A stretch of 61,837 nt of DNA, from contig JAHHQW010000006.1 of NCBI GenBank assembly GCA_020026195.1, forward strand, positions 1 to 61,837. Reading direction: 5' to 3'. The stretch is from Prevotella sp. (lineage in GTDB: Bacteria > Bacteroidota > Bacteroidia > Bacteroidales > Bacteroidaceae). The stretch's first letter is position 1. Every line of letters starts with the position of its first letter. The position numbers and the translations under genes are program-made. Positions 53,127-61,785 of this stretch are shown here, in pieces. The notes below the pieces were generated by a model. The model had not been told where the DNA came from. It searched no databases and worked only from the letters and a program-made list of their open reading frames with translations.

Positions 53127-53136
53127 TAACCATAAC

Positions 53137-53185
53137 AAGCAGGCAGGAGCCGGATATCTGTATCCGTTTCCCGTCTGCTTTTTTT
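53137..53185 (+). terminator. Intra-operon terminator/attenuator before lpxA
   Basis: AAGCAGGC (53137-53144) pairs with GTCTGCTT (53173-53180), and CGGATA (53151-53156) with TATCCG (53161-53166) at the top, separated by an imperfect middle. Seven T residues (53179-53185) follow. It ends 18 bases before lpxA. Confidence 0.7.
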
Positions 53186-53202
53186 CATTTTAATACTAAG
53201 AT

Positions 53203-53973
53203 ATGAATCAAATAAGTCCGCTTGCTTATGTCCATCCCGAAGCAAAACTCGGTGACAACAACATCATCGGTCCGTTCTGTTATATCGACAAGAACACCGT
53301 GATGGGCGACAACAACGTTCTTTTAAACAGCGTAACCATACATTACGGTGCCCGCATCGGTAACGGAAACGAGTTCTTCCCCGGTGCCAGCATCAGTACA
53401 AAGCCGCAGGACCTTAAGTTCCACGGCGAGGATACCACCTGTCAGTTAGGTGATAACAACAGTATTCGTGAGAACGTAACCATATCACGCGGTACCTTCT
53501 CGAAGGGCACTACCATCGTCGGCAGCAACAACCTTCTCATGGAGAACATGCACATAGCACACGACTGCGTGTTCGGCAACCACATCATCGTAGGCAACTC
53601 AACTAAGTTTGCCGGCGAGGTGATAGTAGAAGACAATGCCATCATCAGTGCCGAAGTACTCTGCCATCAGTTCTGCCGCATCGGCGGATATGTAATGATT
53701 CAGGGCGGCAGCCGTTTCAGCAAGGACATTCCCCCATATATCATAGCAGGAAAGGAACCCTGTGCATACATGGGCATCAACATCGTAGGTCTCCGTCGTC
53801 ACGGCTTCGACCGCGATAAGATAAACATCATCCACGACGCCTATCGTCTGCTCTATTCAAAGGGCATTCTCGAAGAAGGCATCCAGGAAATCCAGAATAA
53901 TCTTCCCGCCTGCGAAGAGATAGATAACATCATCCGTTTCGTCCGCAGTTCAGAAAGAGGCATCCTGCGATGA
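53203..53973 (+). CDS. lpxA: Acyl-ACP--UDP-N-acetylglucosamine O-acyltransferase
   Basis: First enzyme of lipid A synthesis; it attaches a 3-hydroxyacyl chain to UDP-GlcNAc. The 256-residue trimer-forming protein consists of hexapeptide repeats (LGDNNI, MGDNNV, FGNHIIVGN) with the catalytic His in NMHIAHDC, and a C-terminal helical domain. The hexapeptide face has GGYVMIQGGSRFSKDIPPY typical of LpxA. It overlaps miaA by four bases. Confidence 0.95.
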   Translation: MNQISPLAYVHPEAKLGDNNIIGPFCYIDKNTVMGDNNVLLNSVTIHYGARIGNGNEFFPGASISTKPQDLKFHGEDTTCQLGDNNSIRENVTISRGTFSKGTTIVGSNNLLMENMHIAHDCVFGNHIIVGNSTKFAGEVIVEDNAIISAEVLCHQFCRIGGYVMIQGGSRFSKDIPPYIIAGKEPCAYMGINIVGLRRHGFDRDKINIIHDAYRLLYSKGILEEGIQEIQNNLPACEEIDNIIRFVRSSERGILR

Positions 53974-54884
53974 ACACATTAGTGGTGATATCCGGTCCCA
54001 CCGGTGTCGGCAAGACAGAGCTCTGTCTTCGCGTGGCACGAGAGTTCGGCATACCTATTATCAATGCCGACTCACGTCAGATATACGCAGAGATACCGAT
54101 AGGCACCGCAGCACCCACAGCATACGAACAGAGCATAGCGCGACATTACTTCGTAGGCACACATCATGTAGGCGACTACATGAGCGTATCGGTGTACGAA
54201 CAGGAAGTGATGAAGCTGTTAGATAAACTTTTCAGAGAGCAGAACGACAGTGGCAGCAACGGCATAGCCCTTCTGTCAGGAGGCAGCATGATGTACGTCG
54301 ACGTGGTATGTCACGGCATCGACGACATCCCCACCGTAGACGAAGCCACACGTTCGATGCTCAAGAAAAGATATGAGGAAGAAGGACTCGACCGTCTGCG
54401 TGACGAGCTGAAGCTCTTAGACCCCGAATATTACGCTATAGTAGACCTCAAGAACCCTAAGCGCGTGGTGCATGCCCTTGAGATATGCTACATGACAGGT
54501 AAGACCTACACCTCGTTTCGTACCAACGAAAAGAAGAAACGTCCGTTCAACATTCTCCGCATAGGGCTCGACCGCGACCGTCAGGAACTCTATGACCGCA
54601 TCAATGCCCGCGTAGACAGGATGATAGCCGACGGACTTGTGGACGAGGTGAAGAGCGTGGCACACCTGCGCAGTGAAAATGCACTCAACACCGTGGGATA
54701 TAAAGAAATATTCCAGTATCTCGACGGCACATTCACCCTCGACGAAGCCGTGGAACGTATTAAGGGAAACACACGCCGTTACTGTCGCAAGCAGCTCACA
54801 TGGCTCAGGCGCGACGACACGATAAGATGGTTCCATCCCGACCAGGTCGAAGACATATTACGATATATTCACGATAATATATGA
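53970..54884 (+). CDS. miaA: tRNA dimethylallyltransferase
   Basis: It adds a dimethylallyl group to A37 of tRNAs reading UNN codons, the first step to ms2i6A. The 304-residue protein has the P-loop GPTGVGKTEL, NADSRQIYAEIPIGTA, the conserved Asp and Arg residues in GLDRDRQELYDRINARVD and GYKEI near the end. Overlaps of four bases with lpxA and with the following PBP gene show translational coupling. Confidence 0.95.
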   Translation: MNTLVVISGPTGVGKTELCLRVAREFGIPIINADSRQIYAEIPIGTAAPTAYEQSIARHYFVGTHHVGDYMSVSVYEQEVMKLLDKLFREQNDSGSNGIALLSGGSMMYVDVVCHGIDDIPTVDEATRSMLKKRYEEEGLDRLRDELKLLDPEYYAIVDLKNPKRVVHALEICYMTGKTYTSFRTNEKKKRPFNILRIGLDRDRQELYDRINARVDRMIADGLVDEVKSVAHLRSENALNTVGYKEIFQYLDGTFTLDEAVERIKGNTRRYCRKQLTWLRRDDTIRWFHPDQVEDILRYIHDNI

Positions 54885-57322
54885 CGATGAAGATTAATAC
54901 GGCAAATTTATGGAAACGGCTCTCTGCATTCCCCGGGAAGGCAGTACGCTGGTATGTATCGCTTTACAAAGGCAGACGCTGGTACACTAAGACAGCCGTA
55001 GCCTTAGCATCGTTTGTAATATCCTTAGTTATATTCCTCATCCTCGTCGATATTAACTTCCTCTGGCTTTTCGGTAAGTCGCCCGGATTCCGACAGATTA
55101 AGAATCCCGTAATCTGCGAAGCCTCAGAAGTATATACCGCCGACAGCGTGCTCATAGGAAAGTTCTTCAGCGAGAACCGCACCCCCGTAGAGTACGAAGA
55201 AGTAAATCCCTGCTTCTGGAAAGCCCTCGTAGACACCGAGGACGAACGCTTCTACAGTCACCATGGCATTGACGTACGCGGACTTTTTGCCGCCGTCAAA
55301 GACGCCGTTCTGCACCATGATGCCAGAGGAGCATCCACCATCACCCAGCAGTTAGCCAAGAACATGTTCCGCGTGCGTACACAGTACTCCACAGGTCTGT
55401 TAGGAAAGATTCCCGGTATCAAACTGCTCATAATGAAGAGCAAGGAATGGATTATAGCCACCAAGCTTGAGATGCTGTACGACAAGAACGAGATTCTCAC
55501 GATGTATGCCAACACCGTGGACTTCGGTTCAAATGCCTTCGGCATAAACACGGCATCAAAGACCTACTTCGGAACATCACCCTCTAAGCTCACTCCCGAC
55601 CAGGCAGCAGTGCTTGTGGGAATGCTCAAGGCCACGACATACTACAATCCGAAACTCAATCCCAAGAACAGCACACGTCGTCGTAACGTGGTGCTCGACA
55701 TCATGCGCAGGAAAGGCGACATCACCGATGCCGAATATAACATCTATTCAAAGCGCGACATACGTCTTAAATACAGCGTAGAAGACAATTACGACGGTAA
55801 GGCGATGTATTTCCGCGAGGCAGTGGCGCACGAACTTCGAGAATGGTGTAAGGAGAACGGATACGACCTCTACACATCAGGACTGAAGATATACACCACC
55901 ATAAACAGTCATTTGCAGGAATACGCCGAAAAGGCAGCCGTAGACCAGATGAAAGAACTCCAGAAGAAGTTTGACGACCACTGGCGCGGCATGGAACCCT
56001 GGCGCGACGAACGCCATCAGGTAATCCCCGGATTCATCGAAGACATAGCCCGCCGCCAGCCCGTCTACGCATATCTCAACAAGAAATACAACGGCAACAA
56101 GGACTCCATAGACTATTATCTCAACAAGCCCCATAAGGTAAAGCTGTTCGACTATAAAGACGGCACTATAGAGAAAGAGATGAGCACCATGGACTCCATA
56201 CGCTACATGGTGAAGTTCCTCCACTGTTCGTTTGTGGCAATGGACCCCCGCAATGCACACGTACTGGCTTACGTAGGCGACATTGACTTCAACTGGTGGA
56301 AGTATGACAAGGTGAAGGCCATGCGCCAGCCCGGTTCTACGTTCAAGCTCTTCGGCTATACCGAAGCCATGAATCAGGGAATGACACCTACCGACACCAT
56401 CGTAGACGAACCCTTCTCGATGAAAGTGTTCGACAAACAGCAGAACAAAGAAGTATGGTGGTCGCCCTCTAATGCCAACGGCACCTTCGAGTATGCCGCC
56501 ATGCCCCTTAAGTCGGCCTTTGCCCGTAGCGTAAACTCCATAGCAGTACGCCTCGGACAGAAGACCACCACCGACAGCATAGTAAAGACAGCCCACGCAA
56601 TGGGCATAAAGAGTCCGCTGCACAGCACACCTTCGCTTACGTTAGGAGCATCCGACGTGAACCTGCTGGAGATGGTAAACGCATACTCTACGATAGCCGA
56701 CGGCGGAATGTGGCACGAGCCGGTGCTTGTAACTCGCGTTTACGACCATAACGACGAACAGGTGTACGACGTAGAGGCACAGTCGCACCGTGCCGTATCA
56801 GAGCGCAGCGCCTTCTTCATGCAGCGTATGCTCATGGGCGGTCTCACCGAAAACGGCGGTACGTCGATGAACCTCTGGCGTTACATTCAGCGTTCGGCAC
56901 AGTCGGTAGACTTCGGCGGCAAGACCGGAACATCCAACAACCACTCCGATGCATGGTTCATGGGCGTTACGCCCCGCGTAGTAACCGGAGCATGGGTGGG
57001 AGGCGAATACCGCAGCATCCATTTCCGTACCGGAATGCTCGGACAGGGCAGTCGTACGGCACTTCCCATCTGCGGAAAGTTCTTTGAACAGATGTTCGAC
57101 GATTCCCGTTTCGACAGCTATAAGGCTAAGTTCAAGATACCCGACGACCCGTCGATAACACAGAGCATGTATATCGGCTGGAGCTACAAGGAAAAGCCCG
57201 ATTCGCTCGTAAGTGACTCACTGCTTGTCGATTCGATAGGCGCTCCCGTCGTTCCCATCGTTATACGTACTGACATGGACGATGACGGACCGACACATCC
57301 CGACAGCATCATATTCAACTGA
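54881..57322 (+). CDS. Class A penicillin-binding protein 1A
   Basis: A bifunctional cell-wall synthase of 813 residues. One membrane segment at about 38-63 anchors it. The glycosyltransferase domain (GT51) has VDTEDERFYSHHG with the catalytic Glu 120 and STITQQLAKN. The transpeptidase domain has STFK (Ser 486 nucleophile, Lys 489), SVNS and KTGTSNN. The tail ends in an Asp/Ser-rich stretch. The start may be 54881 or the in-frame ATG at 54887. It is the last gene of the lpx-miaA run. Confidence 0.95.
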   Translation: MTMKINTANLWKRLSAFPGKAVRWYVSLYKGRRWYTKTAVALASFVISLVIFLILVDINFLWLFGKSPGFRQIKNPVICEASEVYTADSVLIGKFFSENRTPVEYEEVNPCFWKALVDTEDERFYSHHGIDVRGLFAAVKDAVLHHDARGASTITQQLAKNMFRVRTQYSTGLLGKIPGIKLLIMKSKEWIIATKLEMLYDKNEILTMYANTVDFGSNAFGINTASKTYFGTSPSKLTPDQAAVLVGMLKATTYYNPKLNPKNSTRRRNVVLDIMRRKGDITDAEYNIYSKRDIRLKYSVEDNYDGKAMYFREAVAHELREWCKENGYDLYTSGLKIYTTINSHLQEYAEKAAVDQMKELQKKFDDHWRGMEPWRDERHQVIPGFIEDIARRQPVYAYLNKKYNGNKDSIDYYLNKPHKVKLFDYKDGTIEKEMSTMDSIRYMVKFLHCSFVAMDPRNAHVLAYVGDIDFNWWKYDKVKAMRQPGSTFKLFGYTEAMNQGMTPTDTIVDEPFSMKVFDKQQNKEVWWSPSNANGTFEYAAMPLKSAFARSVNSIAVRLGQKTTTDSIVKTAHAMGIKSPLHSTPSLTLGASDVNLLEMVNAYSTIADGGMWHEPVLVTRVYDHNDEQVYDVEAQSHRAVSERSAFFMQRMLMGGLTENGGTSMNLWRYIQRSAQSVDFGGKTGTSNNHSDAWFMGVTPRVVTGAWVGGEYRSIHFRTGMLGQGSRTALPICGKFFEQMFDDSRFDSYKAKFKIPDDPSITQSMYIGWSYKEKPDSLVSDSLLVDSIGAPVVPIVIRTDMDDDGPTHPDSIIFN

Positions 57323-57413
57323 TAACACATACACCCTGCCTGCACGTTCGTCCTTGCGAAATGTGCCCGCAGCAGTACATTCAAATATATAAGGAGGATA
57401 AAAAATAAAAACA

Positions 57414-57794
57414 ATGACAGAAGGATATAAAGTAAAACAGTACGGCTGTCCCGTAAAGCGCTACTGCCGTATGCTCGACCTCAAGGACGATGCAGAACTT
57501 ATACGAAAATACCGCTATTATCACAGCGAAGAAGGCATCTGGAAAGAAGTAATCGAAGGCATCCGCTCCGCAGGCATCCTCGAAATGGAAATCTACATTG
57601 CCGGCAACCGTCTCTTCATGATAGTGGAAACCCCGCAGGACTTCAACTGGGACGAAGCTATGGAACGCCTTTCAAATATGCCCGAACAGAAGAAATGGGA
57701 GCAGTTTGTATCAGCCTTCCAGAACGCAGGCGACAAGAGCGACACCCCTGAAAAGTGGGTTATGATGGACCGTATGTTTCACTTATACGAATAA
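57414..57794 (+). CDS. L-rhamnose mutarotase-family protein (probable 6-deoxyhexose mutarotase)
   Basis: A 126-residue member of the RhaM/DUF718 family, which interconverts the anomers of L-rhamnose. The family pattern is visible as YHSEEGIWKEVIEGIRSAGI with the active-site His, then EIYIAGNRLFMIVE and the closing W-motif around EKWVMMDRMF. Its neighbour is a FucP-type transporter, so L-fucose or another 6-deoxyhexose is as likely a substrate as rhamnose. A strong Shine-Dalgarno-like AAGGAGG at 57391-57397 stands 16 bases before the ATG. First gene of a three-gene cassette. Confidence 0.8.
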   Translation: MTEGYKVKQYGCPVKRYCRMLDLKDDAELIRKYRYYHSEEGIWKEVIEGIRSAGILEMEIYIAGNRLFMIVETPQDFNWDEAMERLSNMPEQKKWEQFVSAFQNAGDKSDTPEKWVMMDRMFHLYE

Positions 57795-57809
57795 TTCCTG
57801 ACAGACATT

Positions 57810-58958
57810 ATGAAAAAAGTATTTGTTTCAGGCTGTTACGACATGCTCCACAGCGGACATGTGGCTTTCTTCAAGGAAGCATCACAGTACGGCGACCTTT
57901 ATGTAGGTATCGGCTCCGATGCCACCGTACAGCAGCTCAAGAACCGTAAGACAGTATATTCGGAGTCAGAACGATTATATATGGTAAAGGCCATCCGTTA
58001 CGTAAAGGATGCCTACATCAACCGCGGCAGCGGAATAATGGACTTTGTGGACACCGTTGATAAGGTAAAGCCCGATGTCTTTGTAGTAAACGAGGACGGC
58101 TCTACCGAGACAAAACGTAAGTTCTGCGAGGAGCGCGGAATAGAATATGTGGTGCTGAAGCGCGTTCCCGAACAGGGACTTCAGGCACGTTCCACGACGT
58201 CGATACGTAAGAACGTTACGTCACAGCTGCCTTACCGCCTCGACATCGCGGGCACATGGATCGATCAGCCCTATGTGTCAAAGTATGGGGCAGGGTGGGC
58301 CATCACCATATCGCTCGAACCTACGGTAGAATTTATGGAACGTGGCGGAATGTCTACGTCTACGCGAAATGCTGCCCGTAAGATATGGCCCTACTGCCTT
58401 CCCGACTACAACTACGTGATGCTGGCACGCCTTCTCTTCTGTTTCGAGAACGAGCCCGCCGAGCACGACCACGTGTCAGGAGCACAGGATTCCATCGGTA
58501 TATGCGTTCCGGGCATCTGCCGCCATTACTATAACAAGAACTACTGGCCGGAGAAGATAGAGACCTGCGACGACGAGGAGACAATCTCATGGCTTGAGAA
58601 GCATATATGCCTTATCCCTATGTTCCCACGTCCCGAAGGCACATCGGTAATCAAGGACTGCGACATCACGGAGCCTAAGGTAGCCAACCTTACCCATGCC
58701 GCAGCACAGTGCTGGGATGCCATCATGAACCGCAACCTCAGGGAGTTTGCCCGCTGGTTCAGAGAATCGTTCGAGGCACAGATTTCGATGTTCCCCTCTA
58801 TGATGAACGCCGAAGTAGAGAAATATATAGAGAAATACAGTTCGAAGGCACTTGCATGGAAGATGGCCGGTGCCGGCGGAGGCGGATATCTCGCCCTTGT
58901 GTGCGAGGAGATACCCGAGGAAGCAATACCAATCGTAATACGCCGCCGCAACAACTGA
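57810..58958 (+). CDS. Fused cytidylyltransferase-like / GHMP-kinase-like enzyme
   Basis: A 382-residue two-domain protein. Residues 1-135 are a cytidylyltransferase-like nucleotidyltransferase with HSGH at 14-17 and RSTTSIRK at 127-134 (the ISTT-type signature), closest in style to the HldE C-terminal and glycerol-3-phosphate cytidylyltransferase families. Residues about 139-382 look like a compact GHMP kinase: LPYRLDIAGTWID at 140-152 (motif 1), a degenerate phosphate loop GGMSTST at 179-185, GAQDS at 224-228 holding a possible catalytic Asp, and GAGGGGY at 354-360 (motif 3). It could phosphorylate a sugar and then activate it with a nucleotide. The sugar is unknown. It lies between the mutarotase and fucP-like genes, with one base before the latter. 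Confidence 0.7.
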   Translation: MKKVFVSGCYDMLHSGHVAFFKEASQYGDLYVGIGSDATVQQLKNRKTVYSESERLYMVKAIRYVKDAYINRGSGIMDFVDTVDKVKPDVFVVNEDGSTETKRKFCEERGIEYVVLKRVPEQGLQARSTTSIRKNVTSQLPYRLDIAGTWIDQPYVSKYGAGWAITISLEPTVEFMERGGMSTSTRNAARKIWPYCLPDYNYVMLARLLFCFENEPAEHDHVSGAQDSIGICVPGICRHYYNKNYWPEKIETCDDEETISWLEKHICLIPMFPRPEGTSVIKDCDITEPKVANLTHAAAQCWDAIMNRNLREFARWFRESFEAQISMFPSMMNAEVEKYIEKYSSKALAWKMAGAGGGGYLALVCEEIPEEAIPIVIRRRNN

Positions 58959-58959
58959 T

Positions 58960-60249
58960 ATGAAGGATAAACATTCTTTAGTGCCGGGGCGTATGCTCCT
59001 GCCTTTCATCCTGGTAACCTCGCTCTTCTTTGCGTGGGGCTTTGCCAACGACATCACCAACCCTATGGTCAAGGCATTCTCTAAAATCTTCAGAATGTCT
59101 GTTACCGACGGAGCACTCGTGCAGTTAGCCTTTTACGGAGGCTACTTCGTCATGGCACTGCCTGCGGCAATCTTCATCCGCCGCTACACCTATAAGACAG
59201 GCATACTCATGGGACTCACCCTCTATGCCCTGGGCACACTGCTGTTTATTCCGGCCGGAATGTCAGGAATGTATTATCCCTTCCTGGCAGCCTATTTCAT
59301 CCTCACGTGCGGTCTGTCGTTCTTAGAGACAAGCGCCAACCCCTACATCCTCTCCATGGGATCGCCGGAGACAGCCACGCGCCGTCTTAACCTTGCACAG
59401 GCGTTCAACCCCATAGGTTCGCTGCTCGGAATGTATGTTGCCATGAACTTCATACAGAGCCGCATGAACCCCATGAGCACCGAAGAACGCGCACTGCTCT
59501 CCGATGCAGAGTTCGAGGCTGTAAAGACGTCAGACATAAGCATACTGGTGCAGCCGTACATCACCCTCGGGTTCTGTATCCTGCTCCTCATGATAGTTAT
59601 TCTGCTTTTCCCCATGCCTAAGGCAGCCGAAAGCGACGACAGACTGAACATACGGGCATCGTTCCGCAAACTAATCTCCATACCCCGTTACCGCGAGGGC
59701 GTGGTGGCACAGTTCTTCTACGTAGGCGTACAGATAATGTGCTGGACATTCATAATCCAGTACGGCACGCGCATCTTCACTTCAGAGGGCATGAGCGAAC
59801 AGGATGCGGAGATACTCTCGCAGCAGTATAACATTGCCGCCATGGCAATCTTCTGCGTGTCACGATTCATCTGCACCTATCTTCTTAAATTCTTCCATCC
59901 CGGACGACTTCTCATGTGGTTTGCCCTGTGCAGTCTGCTGCTCATAGCCGGCGTGATATGTTTCCATGACATTCGCGGACTCTATTGTCTTGTAGGAGTG
60001 TCGGCGTGTATGTCACTCATGTTCCCCACCATCTACGGACTCTCGCTCGAAGGTCTGGGCGATGATGCCAAGTTAGGAGCTGCCGGACTTATCATGGCGA
60101 TTCTCGGCGGTTCGGTGATGCCTCCTCTTCAGGCAATGATAATCGACATGAAAGAGGTGTTCGGAATGCCTGCCGTAAACATCTCCTTTATCATTCCCGC
60201 CGTCTGCTTCGTGGTAATAGCCTGTTACGGTCACGCCCGCACAAAATAG
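58960..60249 (+). CDS. FucP-family L-fucose:H+ symporter (MFS)
   Basis: A 429-residue transporter of the major facilitator superfamily with twelve expected membrane segments. FucP-subfamily traits are FFAWGFANDITNPMVKAF in the first helix, including the Asp that couples protons, LETSANPYILSMGSPETATRRLN after helix five, and NPIGSLLGM. FucP imports L-fucose with protons; related Bacteroidota proteins take other sugars, so the substrate is probable, not certain. Translation starts one base after the stop of the fusion gene. Confidence 0.88.
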   Translation: MKDKHSLVPGRMLLPFILVTSLFFAWGFANDITNPMVKAFSKIFRMSVTDGALVQLAFYGGYFVMALPAAIFIRRYTYKTGILMGLTLYALGTLLFIPAGMSGMYYPFLAAYFILTCGLSFLETSANPYILSMGSPETATRRLNLAQAFNPIGSLLGMYVAMNFIQSRMNPMSTEERALLSDAEFEAVKTSDISILVQPYITLGFCILLLMIVILLFPMPKAAESDDRLNIRASFRKLISIPRYREGVVAQFFYVGVQIMCWTFIIQYGTRIFTSEGMSEQDAEILSQQYNIAAMAIFCVSRFICTYLLKFFHPGRLLMWFALCSLLLIAGVICFHDIRGLYCLVGVSACMSLMFPTIYGLSLEGLGDDAKLGAAGLIMAILGGSVMPPLQAMIIDMKEVFGMPAVNISFIIPAVCFVVIACYGHARTK

Positions 60250-60343
60250 CATTTTGGTGCTGCCGCCCCGCTTCTTAGCATAGCAACAAATTATTCTTTG
60301 TTTGTAAAAGCCAATAGTTTCAAAGTTCTAAAAACATAATCTT

Positions 60344-60742
60344 TTAAGATTTTTTCAATTGGCTAGGAATAACACTAAAAGTAAAACCAATAGCTACTAT
60401 TCCTACTGCTACAAATACACATAGGCTTAAAATGATATTATTTTCTAGTAATCCAAGTGCATTAATGACAAGAAATAAAGCGGCTATGATGATACTGGTA
60501 AATACACATGACATGATGGCGTCAATCTTGGCTCGTTTGTAATCTTTCTTCAACTTTATAAGTAACCATTCGGCATATTCCTTTGACAATTCAGGATCCA
60601 TCTTGTTGAAGGCAGAGGGAACTGGTAACAAATCCATGTTTTGTTTCAGTTTCTTCATGAATTGTTCACCATCTTCGGGAAGCATTTGCTCTGAATAGCG
60701 GTCGAAGAACTTGACAATATCTTTTTCTTTTTTCATTTCCAT
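60344..60742 (-). CDS. Small membrane protein, candidate anti-sigma factor
   Basis: A 132-residue protein with a soluble N-terminal part (about 1-75, rich in Lys, Glu and Met) and two hydrophobic segments (about 77-97 and 102-122). It resembles DUF5056-type proteins found next to ECF sigma genes in Bacteroidales, recognised from memory only. The gene overlaps the end of the sigma-factor gene by ten bases and is translated right after it, the usual place of an anti-sigma factor. No zinc-binding anti-sigma motif is visible. Confidence 0.65.
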   Translation of the reverse strand: MEMKKEKDIVKFFDRYSEQMLPEDGEQFMKKLKQNMDLLPVPSAFNKMDPELSKEYAEWLLIKLKKDYKRAKIDAIMSCVFTSIIIAALFLVINALGLLENNIILSLCVFVAVGIVAIGFTFSVIPSQLKKS

Positions 60743-61236
60743 TCCTCCAATGTTTCTAATTTCGTTTTAAGATGACTTCTAGCTCTAGACAAGTGAGATT
60801 TTACTGTTCCCGATGGCATGTTGATAATGTTAGATATTTCAGCAATAGAGCGGTCTTCCATATAAAAAAGTAACACACAAGTCCGTTCGTATTCTGACAA
60901 ATCATCAATGGCATTGTAAAGCGTTTTGTAATCCCTCTGGGCATCTGTTTCTGTCGCAATTTTCATACTCGAAGGATCATCTAGACGAGTTATGTACTTT
61001 TCTTTCTTTTCAGTAGCAGCATACCAGTCTGAAAAAGAATTGTACGCAATACGATAGAGCCAAGTAGAGAATTTTGATTTTCCATTAAAGTCTTCAAAAT
61101 GAAGATAGGCTTTCAATAATGCTTCTTGTGCTATGTCATCGGCTGTAGCTCCATCTCCCCGGCATAAGGTACGCAGGAACCTTCTAAGTGGTCCCTGCTC
61201 CTTTTCTACTGCTTTTATGAATTGCTCTTGAGTCAT
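60733..61236 (-). CDS. ECF-type RNA polymerase sigma factor
   Basis: A 167-residue sigma-70 family protein of the extracytoplasmic-function group. Region 2 covers about 20-90 (ADDIAQEALLKAYLHFEDF, then FSTWLYRIAYNSFSDW) and region 4 about 105-160 (LSEYERTCVLLFYMED, IAEISNIINMPSGTVKSHLSRAR). It is overlapped by membrane-protein genes on both sides: four bases with the upstream gene and ten with the downstream one. Regulation by these partners in response to envelope signals is likely. It is not next to a SusC/D pair, so it is not of the usual nutrient-sensing FecI type. Confidence 0.9.
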   Translation of the reverse strand: MTQEQFIKAVEKEQGPLRRFLRTLCRGDGATADDIAQEALLKAYLHFEDFNGKSKFSTWLYRIAYNSFSDWYAATEKKEKYITRLDDPSSMKIATETDAQRDYKTLYNAIDDLSEYERTCVLLFYMEDRSIAEISNIINMPSGTVKSHLSRARSHLKTKLETLEEWK

Positions 61237-61682
61237 TTACTTAATCTATTTTCATGCTGAGCTAAGGCTTCTTTCTCATCCCTTATATCCTCGGCAAGCA
61301 TTTTTTTGCCAATAAAATACCAAACCAGTAAGCCAATGCCGACAGCTATCAGAGCAATGGCAGGAAGAAGGAATGCATCTTTTATGTAAAAAGTAACACT
61401 CCAAATGAATAGTCCGATACCGATTAAAAGGAAACTGACTCCTCCGGCAAGTCTGTTCAGCAGCATTGTCTTTAAGGTGGCTTTTGAGGACAGAGCTTTC
61501 TTACCTTGGTCTACGATAAGGTCTGGATTGATCTCCACTCCATTCTCTACACATTTCTCAAGAAACGAAAACTTCTTTTCGTACTTCGCTTTGTTGTTAA
61601 AGCTGATAATAAACACGATTGCTACAGGTAGAACAACTACGATACATGCAGGCAATAAGAATCCTAAAAAAAATTCTTCCAT
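61233..61682 (-). CDS. Small membrane protein upstream of the sigma factor
   Basis: A 149-residue protein with an N-terminal membrane segment (about 5-28), a cytoplasmic stretch (about 29-75) and two more segments (about 79-98 and 101-123). It resembles the DUF6249 proteins that accompany ECF sigma genes in Bacteroidales, by recollection only. It is the first gene of a three-gene operon with the sigma factor and the second membrane protein. Function unknown; sensing or anchoring is a reasonable guess. Confidence 0.6.
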   Translation of the reverse strand: MEEFFLGFLLPACIVVVLPVAIVFIISFNNKAKYEKKFSFLEKCVENGVEINPDLIVDQGKKALSSKATLKTMLLNRLAGGVSFLLIGIGLFIWSVTFYIKDAFLLPAIALIAVGIGLLVWYFIGKKMLAEDIRDEKEALAQHENRLSK

Positions 61683-61752
61683 AATTCTAATTTTTTAAAT
61701 GTTGAACTTTAATTGTTTTATCTGTTAGACTTGATATGTTGCTAAAAGGTTG

Positions 61753-61785
61753 CAAAATTATGGAAAATTTTTATGATTAGCCAAG
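61753..61785 (-). promoter_or_regulatory. Promoter of the sigma-factor operon
   Basis: Minus-strand TAATTTTG (61753-61760) is a full -7 match; CTTG (61782-61785) lies 21 bases upstream as a near-consensus -33. The leader would be about 65 bases long. It looks like a housekeeping promoter. Confidence 0.6.

Noticed and set aside
55877..56623. A 248-codon minus-strand frame inside the PBP1A gene
   Set aside because: It overlaps the conserved transpeptidase domain; no start signal or family similarity.
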